From NCBI GenBank assembly GCA_019096195.1, contig JAGTXK010000103.1:124001-188000 (forward strand): DNA of 64,000 bases, given 5' to 3'. Under the pieces are notes generated by a model. That model was not told the DNA's origin. It worked only from the letters and a program-made list of their open reading frames with translations, and ran no database searches. The position numbers and the translations under genes are program-made. This DNA comes from Boletus sp. NGJ. Taxonomy: Eukaryota; Basidiomycota; Agaricomycetes; Boletales; Boletaceae. Shown here one piece after another: positions 23,952 through 37,684 of the stretch. Every line of letters begins with the position of its first letter. The stretch's first letter is position 1.

Positions 23952-26516
23952 TCATGCCCGCTCCCGCCCACACGAAGCCCTCCGAATCGTCAACCGCCCA
24001 TCGTCCCCGCCGCTGCCCCTGTTCGCACTCCTCTCCGCCTCCTCATACGAAGGCAGACCGCGCATACTCGTCAGCGGCGTCACTCCTCCAATAAAACCGC
24101 GGGAGGCAACGTCGTAATCAGGTACCTCCGTAAACGCGCGGTGCCACAACAAGCTCTCAGGCACGCTCTCGATCGTCGCAGGCGTTGTATGTGACGCTTG
24201 CACCGACACCGGCACTGGTGGGGTCACCGTACAAGTGGGCTGTCGCGACGCATAATGACTCTGCGCCGACCCGCGATACGCATGACTCATATCCACCAAC
24301 GACGCGAGGTTCGAGTGCGAGTTTGGTCGTGAGGAAAGCCAGCCTGCGGAAGTGAGCGACGTATGTGGTTTCATTTGGATACTGAACAACGCAGGGAGCG
24401 TCCGGCTCGCATGGCTATCGTGCACAAAGGTTTCGTGGAAAGTCGTTATGGAAGATACGGGAATTGGGGGGATGGTCGTCATCGTGAGGTGGTGATCTGG
24501 GCTTGGCGCGCGGCTGCCACGTCGACTAACAAGTCTGCTCTCCGGTCTGCTAATAGGATCAGATGGGGAATGCAATTGCGGACTGGTGTTGACGCGAGCT
24601 CGGGAAGCGGCGGTGTTAGAGAGGGAAAGGAGAAGCTCGGAGTTGACCCAGTCGAGAGGGGTGCTGGTCTCCGATTGAGGTACATGAGGAAGGTGGGACG
24701 AAACAAGGTGAGGGATCAAGGGAGATGCGGCACCCGATAAAGTTTGGTGCTCAGACATGGACCTCGGGCTGACGTTGCTGTGGATCCATGGATTTAGCAC
24801 GCGCGCCAGGGCTGAATCAGGAAGATACATGTTTGCCACACGATCGCGGACATGTGCGGAATAACTCGGAAGCTCAGCATCCTGTTCATCATCGATGGAT
24901 ACTTCAGGACCCCCTAGAAGAAGTCGGCGGGTGGCTGCAGAATTTACCCTAGCTTCATCGAGCAGCCGGGAATCAAGGATGTGCAAAGGAAGAGAACACC
25001 GCAACTCTGAGGTATGTCCATCCAGATTGGACATGAGAATGGACCATCGTATTCGATGGCTGACCGTGATCGGTTCGAGGTGGTGTGAGGGGGTGACGTA
25101 TTTGGGTATGAACAAAGTAAGCTGAGTGACGATGTCATCCTGACTTATTGGGACCTCTGCTTCTGCAGTCGATGTCGACGTCGATGCGACAGGTTCGGCC
25201 GAAGATGACCAAGGTTCGCTGGATGGTAATTGCGGTGCAGGTATCGAGTGAGATTCATGTGATGACGACGACGACGCTCTACTTGGCACCTGCCGGAGCG
25301 TGAGGTCTTGGTTTGCAAGGGCGACCAGGGATCCAAAACTGTGCGAACGATCCTCACTTGCCAGTCCCGGCGTCGGGGGAAACGACGTCGACATCCACGG
25401 TGGCCCGCGAATAGCGGCGTGGCACTCCACTATGGGTATTGCATTCCCATTCGGGATATTATGGTTTGCGATGACAACACCACGGGTATGTTCCTGTACC
25501 CCACCTTTGTAATGAAATTTGATTGTTTCGTTAATGGTGGTCGCCACTGTCATGACCCTGACACCTTTGGAGAGAGGTGAGAACTTGACCATGGCGATCA
25601 ACTTATCGCCAGCGGCCCATGCCTTGTGTGGAATCATGATGGAGTACATGAGCTTCTCTGGCCATGTGTTCTCGATTTCGAGGGACTGCTGGTATTCGAG
25701 CGCTTCGGGGGCGAGAGTGCGGACGATGAATATCGGCATGACAGCTTGTATATTGTGCGCGAGACCAGGGCGCACGGCGACAGCCCTGAGCTTGTAGTTC
25801 ACATGAGCACCACCGCCATGTACGCTGGTCGCGATGCTCGATGGTAAAGAACCACCCAGCTGGAGTTGGAAAGGAAATTGATGGAAGCCAGCCTTGAGCG
25901 TATGGCTATGGCGTTTCTCCCCCTCAAGGAATGACCACTCGTGGTTGCAGATGGTGTACCACTGCGGTGAGCTGCCCAGGGGCAAGCTGTGAGGGAACGA
26001 GATGAGAGAGGGAGGAATGAAGGGAGCAAGTAGCACTCACGTGTCAACTGACGGTGCTGGCAGTCTCACTTTGCCTCTAAACTGGAGCGTGATCTCCTTG
26101 ATCGACGTGGGCTCTCTGAGGTGCAGTACGATGTTGCCTTTGAGCAACGCAGGCTCGACATCGACGCCGGTGCCTTTGAGGGGGAGACAATCTGAATCGA
26201 CGACGATGTCGATCGTTACTCTTTCTTTCTCCTTGATCATATCGTGGTGGTGATCTGAATGTGTTGAAGGGCCAGGGATGGAGCTGGAGAGGGTAGCATG
26301 GAGCGCGGAAGATAGATGGTCATCGTCGTGACCCTGAATTGATATATGTCCCTCACGAATCGGGGAGGGTGGTCTCGTCAGGGAGAAAGCCATGGAAGGA
26401 TAAGCGGTGACAGCGAGCGGTCTTAGGGCGTATTCTAGATTAGGTAGGGAGAATAAGACGTTGGAGTCTCGAGATGACAGATGAATAGAAAAGGGACAGG
26501 GATGGGATGAGGACAA
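23952..26516 (-). CDS. Alpha-arrestin-like protein
   Basis: Two exons joined by a clean intron at about 25987-26041 (SVD, then TLPLGSSPQWYTICNHEW). The N-arrestin part has EPALLKGNIVLHLREPTSIK and ITLQFRGKVRLPAPS. The C-arrestin part has WPEKLMYSIMIPHKAWAAG and FSPLSKGVRVMTVATTINE. A long, Ser-rich, disordered C-terminal tail follows, as is common in fungal ARTs. LPSYSAH and LPSYEEAE resemble the L/PPxY motifs by which alpha-arrestins bind the WW domains of Rsp5-type ubiquitin ligases. Such proteins direct ubiquitination and endocytosis of plasma membrane transporters and sensors. It is about 850 residues long and appears intact. The exact yeast counterpart cannot be assigned. Confidence 0.88.
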
Positions 26517-29500
26517 CTCGCCTGGAATGGTGCTTGCGAATCAGACTAGCGCTGTGCTCCGCAATTTAGACTCTGAGACCGCGTTACAGTTACGGGGATA
26601 GCGCAATAAGGGAAGCCTGGTTGCAAGCAACAACAGGAGGCGTTCGTGAGCGAACAAAGGAGGCCGTCTTTCTTCTTATTCTTGACGGGAAACCGCATTT
26701 TAGTTCGGAAGAGAATTGGAATAGCCTCCCGGAACGAGCCTGATTCAGAAATGGGCAGCAACGGTAAGTAAAGTCACACGCACAGCGTCAGTGACAGCGG
26801 AACGCCAGGCAAACTCTTCCGGACCCTCGATTCTCCTCAACCCGGCGTTTAATAGAAATGTTGTCATATCCAGGTGTGGTCAAACTAATTCTCGCCGCAC
26901 TGCATGCATCCTAGAGATAGATGAGATATTATATTCTGTTCCATCAAATATCTGATATCATTTCCAGATAATCACGCACATCCACCCGGTCACCATGTCA
27001 AGACAACGTGGCACGAGTCAACTCGTAATTATTCGCAAGATAGCGTCAGGTTTCAACGTGGAAAAGATTTTTTAAAAAGCCAATGAGCCAACATTAATAT
27101 TCACGATGACGCCCTGTCAGGACTCTGGTGGGAAGACCGCATGAGACCGATGGATGTGGCAGGCTTCCATTGCCATCATCAAATTCTGACCATCATTTAC
27201 AGGTTCCCACAAAATAACCTTGTGGCAGTCCTGTGTCTTGTGCGGCGACCAGTAAAATGCCAGTTACAATCCAATCGGAACGATCTCGATTTCACCAATT
27301 CCATGTAGTCAGTGTTTGCAAAATCCTGACAGCGGCTTGTTGGGCGCTCGCACGCATAGCGCCCCCTGGTTTTGAAGCACCCATTCTTGTCTGTGTAGGT
27401 AGATCCACTTGATATATCCCCTCGGTTACTTTCTGGAGCGATACATCGGTACCCTACATTCCGAGTGTATTGTCTTGGTCTAGAATTCGAGGACTGGTTC
27501 ACACCGACACATCTAAAACGAAGGTCCATACCTCCAACGGCCACAGCTAATCATTTTTTTTATCTCTCTCGATCGAGTGCTGACAATCCGCCACAATGGC
27601 GCCAGATGCCATATAAATTTGGCTTATCATCTACAGACCAAAAGATATGTCGGATCTACAACTTAGATGACATGACACCCTGGTTACCTTGCTCTCGGCT
27701 CTCTCTTCCATTGTTACGTGTCTGCTGGTTGTGAGGCGCCAATGAGGTGAGTAACATGATCTACGATGCATGACGTTGCACAATACGCCGATAGATAAGA
27801 ACGATATGTTCTTCCCCGAGCCCCCTTTTTTGCGGATTCAAGATTGGAACCTTTTTCAATTCGTGATATTTGCAAAACAGGTGTGTAACGTTATTGCTGG
27901 CTCTGGTACCACATCCCATGGAGAGCTATGTCTTGAGAGGACGGCTGGCAAGAAAGGCAATCAAGGGTCGGTCGCTCTGAGGTTTACACCTGGAAGAGCT
28001 GTCCAAAACCTCAGCAACGCTGGCAGCTGAAGGGGTGCATATTTAGGTTTCCAGAACGGCGTCCCTTGCCCATATGCGCAGACAGTACGATTAGACGACG
28101 GCGTTTCCATTCTACAGGAAGCGATGTTCCTTTTCTGCAATGCGGTTCGAGACCCTGCTGTACTTTGATCAGCAAGTTCGCCGCCGCGACTTATCTCTAC
28201 CATGCGTGCCGTGCCTGCCGCAGTACGGTACAAGATATCGGCACGCATGAAACGAGATTGGATGACAAGGACGTCGGATTCCGTTCCTATAGCTTATCAG
28301 AGTTCCATGATCATCAGTTGCAACTGGTGCAACGTGCCCTCGTATTTGCGTTCACAATGCTACGCAGGGATCGTGCTGAGCATCCAGACCCATCCCATCT
28401 CGATCTTTTTGACTGGTTCTGTCGCAAACAATGGCACGAACGTTTTCGCCCACTCGCGAATCAGTGACACGGATCAGTTGAATATATTTAGTTTTATACC
28501 GGCTCCGACGTCCATCCATCCGACTTTACCCTTCTCCCACGCATTATTACAACGTTGACGCCGTCTCCGTTCCGAGTCTGAGAAATCCAGTGGCGTGACC
28601 ATGTCATGTTCATATCGCAGGGAATCCTCGGACCGGACCGCCGTTAACGTTCCTTTGTGCGGCCGTCCTCCTTGTCTCATCCCGACCACCGTGGAACACA
28701 TGAAACATGAACGTCCGCTCGCCGAATGACATGTCAACGGACATGGACCACCCCAATACCACGGTGGACCACTTTATCCCCCACTGCACCGTACGCACGA
28801 CGACGGCGCTCACAATGAAAGAGAACACGCACCGGCGTATCTAGAACGCGTCGTGTTCCGATCCCTCTCTATCCTCGCCAGATAATCTAGATGCCATCTG
28901 CTCCGCGTCTCCGAGGTTCCACCACCTGACTCGAGCCGAGTCGCATTGGCTAATCTATGTACAATTCAATGTTCAATCCGTCATATAACAGGGGTCCGAG
29001 GGAGCGCGTGTATACACGACTTGCTGTTGTCCCAAGTTAGATGCCGGAGATCAAGAAAATGACTTACTGTGTACCACCTTTACTTTTCAGAAGCCCGACG
29101 GTGGACTGAAAAGGAGCGTTTATTTTCCATGCAGAGCCGCCAGTAGTCTGAGTTGAACTCGGACAAGCGACAGTGACAGCGATCGTGAGACGCCAGCTTG
29201 AAAGAGCGAGTACTGTAGTAGCAAGAGTTCGTAATCGGCGCCTTTTTCGTGTCATCGGTCGCTTTCGCTTCAAATCTTCATGTCCTCCTCTCCGTGGGTC
29301 CCTGTTTCCTGTTTCCCGTTAATCGACAATCCATCCTCTCGTACCTCTTCACCGTCCCTTATGCCAGTGGTGCCACACGCACGTCATGGCAATAAAGGGA
29401 TCCCAATACAGCACCACCACGCGGATCACTTCGGCTGGTTAAAAAATACCTCGGCGTCTAGACCGTCGGAAACGGAAGGACAAGGAATGAATGACCGTAA

Positions 29501-29990
29501 TTATACTGAATCCTGAAACGTTGCTCCGAGGTGGCAAGTGGAAGCGTCCATGAGTCGTGAACTAAAATTTTGAGCGTGTGGCGTAGAGGTCGACCAAGCC
29601 CCTCCCCCCCTCCCGTCCACGCGTACGAACATACTGGCCGTTACTGCTCGACGTCTGGGATCGGGGTGGCGAAAAGTAAAAAGTTGGGAGCGAGGGGGAA
29701 CTTGGCGAGATGATCAAGGACAACCTCGAGCTTTTTTCTTTTTGCGACTGTCGGTTCTCACGATATCTTAGGCTATATACACAGCCTTGTCCTGAGGGAA
29801 ACGGCGAGGCTAAAATAAAAATTGCAGTGGTTACATGTCCAATTTTTACATCGCAATACATACGGCAAGGCCATCCGTGCAGTGCAAGCAAGCCAAATAA
29901 ATATACCGTCGTACTTTTGATCTATCACAGAATGAAGAAACACGATAAAGAACACAACACTATACCACGGTACGCTGACATACGTCTCTT
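26517..29990. other. Gene-poor stretch, no gene recognised
   Basis: About 3.5 kb without a gene I can support. Two places have protein-like frames: 27197-27544 on minus (Cys-containing, YTDKNGCFKTRGRYACERP) and about 28066-28480 on both strands. Neither matches a family I know or assembles into a multi-exon model. The left end includes the 5' region of the arrestin gene and the right end the 3' region of the lyase gene. Confidence 0.35.
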
Positions 29991-32603
29991 TCATGCCTTG
30001 TACAGCGTATCTAAAAAGATGCTGGCCACCTCTTCGACGATCGTCGGTCCGACAGCGCTCGAACTCCCAAGACCTGTACAAACGACCGACGACGACAAGT
30101 CAGCAGTCACGCGTGGACGCAAAGAAAAAACAAAAATATTGATGTCACCCACCCATCACGAGCACAGAGTACGTCGTATCTCATCCGCAATGGGATCGCA
30201 GAGCGTCGGATGTACGCTCGGCGCTCAGGAGCACAGCGCATCGTATGGGGGTGCCCAAGCAAGGCAAAAACGTCAACACGTACCATACAATGCCACCATC
30301 GTCCCCTTGCCCTCTGGCATCCGCTTCGCCTCCGCCACAGATGCCTTAAGATCGGAAATGAATGTCTCCACGACTTGCAACGTCAGACGCTATCCACCCA
30401 GATCAAAATCATCGGCACAACGTACAGAGAGGACATGGGTACGGGGGAAAAGGGACGAAAAACGCCAACGTACCGTACATGCAATATGCACCGCAGCAGG
30501 CCCGCTCAACGCATTCAAATGCCATCCCCTCTTGGACATCTTATCCCCAACTTCGTACACATTCACCGACTTGTCTTTCGATCCAAAAGCGACGACCGAG
30601 GCTGGGGGGGAGCCGAGGACATAGAGTTCAGGGAAGGAGGCGGTGATGGTGTTGGCAATGTATCTGGCGCAGGTGACGATGTCACGGCAAGATTGGAGGT
30701 AGCCGCTGTAAGAGGGATGGTGGGGTCAAGTTGGGAGTAGATGCGAGGAGGGCGTGGGCGTACTCGGATCCCATGTATTGCAACGCAGCCCATGTTCCAG
30801 CAATCAAGGCGCCCGGTCTATAAAAAAAACATATGCATAAGTTCCCCGATATCGCGCGATCAACAATACATCTGACCTTGATCCAGACAAACTCGGACTC
30901 CCATATACACCACCTGTTCCGTCATAGAATACATTCACTAACCCGCGAGGATGGGACAAAAAACGGACCTGTCCAGTATGGAGTGACATAGTATTGGTAT
31001 CTTCGGAGCGCAGCGTCACGGTACATAATCACGGATGATCCCTAAACGTCCCCACAACGTGAGCATCAAAATCAGCCCTTTTAAAAACAAACGTCCGACT
31101 CACCTTGGGTGCAAATCCATACTATCACGCGAACCTTTCAGCAAGCCCCTCGCACGCATGGGAAAAGGACTAAAAGAAGGAGAGACTGACCTTGTGGGTA
31201 TCACAACTGATGCTCGTCACGCCACGGACGCGGAAATCGAATGGGGTCAGTTTGTATCGACCGTTTTCACCACCTGCGAGACCGGCTTGTTCGAGGAAGG
31301 GGACGATGAAGGACCCGAGACAACAGTCGACGTGGAGACCAATGTTGTATTTCGCGGCGAGCGCACCGAGCGTGACGATATCGTCTTGATTACCGTCGGG
31401 AAAATTGACCGCGGAACCTACGAGCTGAGAGAGGACAGACATGTGAAATGAGGAACAATATCTCATGCAAGGCAAGATGAACCCACCATGATAGTATTGC
31501 CGTTTCTGATGGAAAGACGAAGAGTCACGATAGCAGGGAAAGGAAGCTGAAGATACGAACATGGCTCTACGCACGCGCTTCAAGTTCACCTGGCGCGTCA
31601 CGGGATCGACGGGAACTTCATGGACCTTGACACCCATATAAGCTGCACCTTTGTCAAACGCAGCATGCGCAGTCACCGGGACGATCCTGCATGACGCTGT
31701 TAGCCTTGACTGGTCATCAAGGAGACACTGCGCAAAACACTCACATCTCCGGCGCCGTGATACCCTTGACGTCTCTTGCCCAGTCCCTGTAGGTCTTGAC
31801 GGCCATGACAATCGACTCGGTGCCACCGGACGTCATCGTGCCAGCACCACCAGGATTATTGTACATCCTCAGACACATTGACACGATTTCAGCCTCCATC
31901 TTCCGAACCGATGGGAAGACGTCCGGATGGAGTGGATTGGAGACAGCGTAGCGCTCAAACGCAGCGACAATTACCTTGGAGAGATCGTCTCCCCCATCTA
32001 CCCCCTCCCAATGAGTCACCCGCACACAACGAACAACGAGGCGCCGAAAGTAAACGCGAAAGAAGACCACGTACGATAAACGGCACCCGAGATCTTTCCT
32101 TGCCGCCAATCCGTGTGCGCACCAAGTTCCTTGTCCATCCTGGCCATTTCCTCGAGAATCCATTCGGCGGACTTGCCTTGCGCGGGGAGGGCGAGGTGTC
32201 GAGTGATCTCGGTGCCTTTGGGGATGAGCTTGTCTTCGATGTCGGTTTTGACTTTGCTCAGTTCTTCTTGTAGTTTCCTCTGAGCCGTAGGAACCTTCAT
32301 AGCCAGGAGCAATGCGTTCTGGAATAGAGTGGATCAATCATGTCCGCACATAGAAAGTGAGAGTGATTCGTGTAGGCCCACCTTGGAGGTCCACACATAA
32401 CCGTCCGCCACGCTCCGCCTGAGCCCTCGCGCACGCAGGTGTCGAGAGAGCCGGACGGTCTGCGTCAGCAACACGTATACGAACAAGGCGGTCTTGACCG
32501 TTTCGAGCGGAGATCGCGTGCTTTCGTTCCACCAGTCCCAGAGAAGCTCTGAAGCCGGAAGCGCCTGTTCCAGCGACGAGAGAACGTCCTGTATCTTGTC
32601 CAT
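29991..32603 (-). CDS. DPL1: Sphingosine-1-phosphate lyase
   Basis: PLP-dependent ER membrane enzyme that cleaves phosphorylated sphingoid bases to a fatty aldehyde and phosphoethanolamine, the exit step of sphingolipid breakdown. It has about ten exons. The N-terminus (MDKIQDVLSSLEQALP) has one hydrophobic segment (VKTALFVYVLLTQTVRL). Then come WILEEMARMDKELGAHTDWR, NPLHPDVFPSVRKMEAEIVS, GAGTMTSGGTESIVMAVKTY, AAFDKGAAYMGVKVHEVPVD and HVDCCLGSFIVPFLEQAGL. The PLP lysine lies in SISCDTHK, which splices to YGFAPK. Later exons give YWTGGVYGSPSLSGSR, GALIAGTWAALQYMGSEYAH, SVNVYEVGDKMSKRGWHLNA and a last exon SAVGPTIVEEVASIFLDTLY. All parts expected of the family are present. It is divergent from prefoldin 4, about 330 bp away. 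Confidence 0.95.
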
Positions 32604-32935
32604 CGTGAATGCTAGTTACGTAGCGCCTGGACGTCGCGTTTTTGGGGGGTAATTTTTTTGGAGAGCGTTACTCAAATACTGCTCTGCGCACCGCCTTGAA
32701 CGTCGACTGTCAGTTCCAAGCGACGTCCTTTCAGGTTTCAGGCCTCTTACTGTGGATTGAAACGAGGTGCGAAAAAAGCGAAAGCTGTTCCACGAATGGC
32801 CCGCTGAGCTATGCTTATAATACCTTGGCAAAACGTACGCGCGTGGTTGTGTCAAGTTCGGAATTATCCGCATCACTGTCAATGGGCCGGTGCCGCACTC
32901 TGTAAAATCATACGCCAATTCGAAACGACCAGAAC

Positions 32936-33598
32936 ATGAACAACCTGCGCATGGTCGGTACAGTGTGATCCCTCCGTATCCAAGAGAACCAACTTATGCG
33001 CGCACACATTCTAGTTGGCAGAGGAAGAGGAGAGCGACGATGCTGCCGAGGTTACCTGGGGTACGTAGTACGTTCCTCCGAATCCTGCGTTCCATTCGTC
33101 CCGGTGATCAACACACCCACCCATGGAATTGGACAGAGGACCAACAACGTATCAACACGTTTCTCGAAGCTGAATACCCGTCTACGAGGGATCGAGGACA
33201 GACTCGAGGCGCTCAAGGTGGGGAGGAACAGCCCTCACGCATCCTGATCCACCGACTCACACATCGACAGCAAGAAAAAGAAACGCTGGATGATCTTGCG
33301 ACAGAACTCGAGCTCACGGACGAAGATCAGATTGTACTGTGCGTTTTCTGCGTCCATCGTCCCGTTTTGCATCTGAATCATCACCCATGTCCATCTCGCG
33401 CGCAGATATAAAATCGGCGAATCCTTCCACCATCTACCCCAGCACCGAGCCCTAAAACGACTCGAAAAGGATCAAGCCGATATAATGACCCAGCTCTCCG
33501 CCTTGGCCGCCACGGCAGAAGAGTGTGAGAAGGGGATGAAAGAACTCAAGGTCGTGCTGTATGCCAAGTTTGGCCGCGCGATCAACCTCGACGAGTAG
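32936..33598 (+). CDS. Prefoldin subunit 4, with an apparent frameshift
   Basis: Subunit of the prefoldin co-chaperone that hands unfolded actin and tubulin to CCT. Exon 1 reads MNNLRMV and splices at about 32957 to EEEESDDAAEVTW, then across another intron to EDQQRINTF. The family continues FSKLNTRLRGIEDRLEALK, but here it lies one base out of frame: the run ttt at 33170-33173 has one T too many. The next intron (33217-33269) joins to QEKETLDDLATELELTDED, then YKIGESFHHLPQHRALKRLE and finally LKVVLYAKFGRAINLDE with stop at 33596-33598. Apart from that single base the gene is complete and well conserved. A sequencing or assembly error is as likely as a real mutation, since the gene is important for growth. 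It is convergent with the muskelin gene. Confidence 0.88.
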
Positions 33599-33724
33599 GC
33601 CCGTCAGACGTGTACATGTACGATCACGCTGAACAATAGCCATCCTTGCGATCATCTTGTGAAAAGTGATTTCGAGGTCATCGAGTGCCAACAAACACAT
33701 TTTCAAGGGTCCCGGCCTCCCATC

Positions 33725-36700
33725 CTACAACCCGTTCTCCGCATCGACCAAATCCAACAACGACCCCTTGGGCTGCTTTACCTCCGCCGCCACAAACGCC
33801 AACAAACTCTCAAACATTTCCGTCCGCTGATTGAACCGTTCCGTAGACACTGGCTTTCTCCCCTCCTCGCGCAACCTCGTCTCCTCAGGATCTTCGTCCA
33901 TCTGCAACACGGCACGATTCCGTTTTGCGGGCGTCGAAGAACGGGGGATAGACTCGGAAGAGGGATGTGAGGTATGCTGTGCATCGTCGTCCTCCCCGTC
34001 AATCACGTTCGTCCACACCTCGTCTGGCGTATCCGGTCTCGAACGCTTCTTTGGGGGTTCCTCCCGTTCGACAACGTCTCGTGCCGGTACAGACGGATCC
34101 CCAACGGATATCAACACACTAGGACACAACAAGTGCCCGAGAAGAGATCGAAACATGCTGGTCTCTTCTGGGTTGGTATGATCGACGACGTCAGAGACCT
34201 CGGTTTGCAGGTAACGCAGCGCCTTCACCGCAGGTTGCTCTTCGCACATTTCGCGAAACCTATATGTCGACATTGAGCGCATGAGTGAAAACCCCTCCAA
34301 GCGTTAGGAGAATCCGTTACCGTTGCCTCCGAATGAGATACTTGGCTTGTCGTACGACCTCTTCCGGTGCAGCCCTACACACCCGCATTCAAAAACCTAT
34401 CCCTTGATCGAGGTTCGCAAAGGTCAAGTACTCGCCTCACGAGATCCATCACCCAGAAATCATCGAGCCTCGTCTCCCTCAATCCCGGCTTCGGTCTCTC
34501 CTCTCCATCCGCCCCCCCTCCTATCCATTCTCCGTTCCCGTTCCCATTCCCGCCGCCGCCCTCTGTATCCCCTCCTCTAGCACTCACCGTCCCACCCCCC
34601 ACCCTCGCCTCCTCATTCTCCTTCTCCTCACCACCATGCACCCTTCCCTCACCCGCGTTCCCACCATGCATATACACCTTCTTCGTCCGCTCATCATACA
34701 CCACCTGATGTGCATACCTGGGTAACGGCACCAACGGCTCACTCTGTCCTCCCACATCGCCCCGTCCAAGTCCGAGTCCAAGCCTGCCCTTGCCGTGTTC
34801 GACGCCATGCACACCACCGCTAAGCGTTTCAGAAAATACCTCGGGCAAAATCCGCGTCCATTTTCCCGACTGAGAGGGGTGCGTATATTGGTATACCCAG
34901 TTCGGCGCATCTGAGCGGAGCACGGTGAGCGCAGAAGACTGCTGTGCCCGCGTAAGTCCACAAAACCTACAACACGCACGCGTCAGCATTCACCGCTCAA
35001 TGGGCACGCGCATTCGCGACGCATCACGCAAAGGGAAGCACGAGGAACGACTCAACGTACACATACACCTCCCTAAACTTTGGATCCACCACCGCCCTTT
35101 GCGTAAAACATGCATCGGGCCCCCCGCTCGTACTAAAGTTGTTAAACAACTCCGACACGGTGTTATTCGCGATATCGTATGCGTACATGTCCGACAGGTA
35201 TTTGTCGTCGCGCTGACCTGCAAAGATAAAGAGCGTATGCGTGAGTGGGTCGAGTACCATCGAGTGTCCGAAGCGGGGTAGGAGAGTTGGTTGGGGAGTT
35301 GGAGCGGACAGGGATTGGACGGGCCTGGGGGATGGGGAAAGGATGAGATGAGTGTTGAGATCGATTGATTTGGTGGGTTACGACTCACTGAAGTAACTTC
35401 CATTTACTCGTCCGAACGCTATAACTATACAACCCAGAGTATTTCGGAGAGTCCCAATCTCCATCGACAACACGACCCCCAGAGACGTACAACACCTGCG
35501 CGTCGCAATCCATCACCATCTGATGGTCGAATATCAGCGGTGGACCTCCCGAGACCTAGTCATGGCGACCATCGCTGCCGTGAGTGTCGATGGAGATGGC
35601 TAAGCGCAAGACATGCTCACCGCCGTATCAAACGACAACAAATCCCACTTTCCCGCATCCAACCCCCTCGTATGATACCTATAAAACTCGGAACAATACG
35701 CCGTCGAACCCCTCGACCCCACCCGTTCCCCAGCTCGTCTCAACGCCTCCTCGTCCTCGGGCCTCACAGGCATCACATCTCCATCCCCTAACCTCCCCAA
35801 CAGATAAATACACCCCGACTTGGTATCAAACACCATCTTGTGGCAACTCCGCGCGATCGGCCCGTTCTTTTCGAGCGAGGTGTTGTGACCGATGACACGC
35901 CACCGTTCGCTCTGGATATCGTACATCCAAAAGTCGTCGAGGGACTTATACCCGTCCCAGCCTCCAAAAAGGTAGATATGTCCGTTATCGGGATCGATAC
36001 ACATGGCGTGTCCACCACGTTTGGAGGGTGCGTCGCCATCAGCGTCGACACCGTGTAGACGCCGCCACTTGGCGTGTGGTTGGCAGGATTGAAGGTAGGA
36101 TTGAAAGAGACCCGCGGACGAGGCTTGCGTGAGGAGTGCCTCGGCATCGTCCCAGTTTCCTTGGAGAACGAGGGCGGTATGCAAAGACGTCACGATGGGA
36201 TGCTCGAATTGGATTTGAGAACGGGAAAGAATGGTTTGGTAAGGAGTCAAGAGCCGTCGTTCGCGGAGATGCTTGAGAATTTGTCGAAGGATGACCGTTT
36301 CGCGATGCTACACGTCCCAAACATGTAATGGTGTACGTCCATGAGAAGAATGTCCAAAAGCCACAACATGGCGAGATACGAAACATAGAACACAGCGCAT
36401 GAACAATCAGGGACCCACCTCGTCATAACGTACTCGTATGCGCTCCACATATGAGGGTTCCGTAATACCCGAGACAGAAACGTACCATATGGAAATGTGA
36501 AAGCTCTGCCCGTGTGCACTGTACCCACGCCAGGAAGATCCAGTCAAGACGACGACCAAAACAAAACATTCCCACTCACGAGAGTGGAACGATCTTGATG
36601 AACCGCGCAGGAAATGGTACACCGCCCCTGTTCACATGCGTGATGGAAAACGTCTCTGGGACAGCGTCGTCTCGGAGACCCGCGTGTAGGACTTGAATCA

Positions 36701-37252
36701 TGTGGTCTGGATTGAGACCCACGTAGAGTTTAAACTCCTTCATGTTACAAGGGTGTTCTGGGGGAAAAACGCGCATGCGTCATTCGAAGGGGGGTTTACA
36801 GACACGGACATCGACGTACTTCTCTGAAACTGTAGAAATGTGAAAAGGACGCTCGAGTAAGCGCGATCTGGTCGTCGTACAACATCATCGCCAACGCGTA
36901 CCTTGCCAAACGTGATGCTTTCTAAAGCCATATCGCAATCCCCAAGCGTCAGCGAACACCATTCCCATACCGCCGCAGCGATTACCCCCACAAAGCAAAG
37001 GGCGTGCGTGCGTGCGAGATAAACCGACACTCAACTGACGATACCCAACGTTTCCAGACGGAGCAATATCCACTGCTTCATACTCGGCGGCTGTTGCGCA
37101 CCACTCCATCGACTCGATGGGTCTTGCGGTCGGTCGACCAAGATGTTTTCGGCTACATAGTGCCCGCTGTGTTCCGAACAACCAGCTATTGAATATGGAA
37201 TGGGTGCTACACCGGGTAGTAGCGTCGGGGTGGTGGTTGTGGAAAAGGGCAT
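33725..37252 (-). CDS. Muskelin-like kelch protein
   Basis: Multi-exon relative of animal muskelin (MKLN1), a subunit of the CTLH/GID-type E3 ubiquitin ligase. The start MPFSTTTTPTLLPG is followed by the discoidin-like N-terminal domain (YSIAGCSEHSGHYVAENILV, HPCNMKEFKLYVGLNPDHMI, HAGLRDDAVPETFSITHVNR). Then comes a LisH/CTLH-like helical part (YQTILSRSQIQFEHPIVTSL, LVLQGNWDDAEALLTQASSA). Kelch blades follow: SKRGGHAMCIDPDNGHIYLF, GARSCHK-type repeats, LFIFAGQRDDKYLSDMYAYD, CFTQRAVVDPKFREVYV and PRYAHQVVYDERTKKVYMHG. The C-terminal part (RFREMCEEQPAVKALRYLQT, then EETSMFRSLLGHLL) is also muskelin-like. It is large and conserved throughout, and appears intact. The exact exon count was not resolved. 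Confidence 0.9.
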
Positions 37253-37684
37253 GGAGTGATGCTGTGATAAGCCGAATCGTTGAGCCTGAACTTGTCATAA
37301 TAATTGTCATCCGTTTCGGGCCGTTTCGAGTCTCACGGCGGCTTCACCTTTGGCGTGAACTCGGCCGTATGTGTGCAACGTCCCCGCTGCGTTTCTCGAA
37401 CCAACTTGAGTCCTATGCCAGCCTTGTCTTTTTTTTTGGCGCCTGCGATACATTTTCGCAGATCAAGTCGAACGCCCCAATTCTTCGAACCTTTGAAGGA
37501 TGCTGCAGTACCCGTGGACGCCATTTTCATTCGTCAATTTACTTCTCTGGATCAATCACACCACACCGAATGTCGATCGCGAACAACCAACGACGAGAGT
37601 GCTAACAACGTCTACAACGAGGCGAGATGGCTGAACCTTGCTCAGCCGACACCGTGACGATCATCAGATTGCGGAGACGTACGT

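Noticed and set aside
29710-30624. 304-codon open frame on the plus strand
   Set aside because: It lies antisense to the last exons of sphingosine-1-phosphate lyase, whose motifs are clear on the minus strand.
34323-34708. Proline-rich plus-strand frames
   Set aside because: Antisense of a Gly/Glu-rich insert in the muskelin gene.
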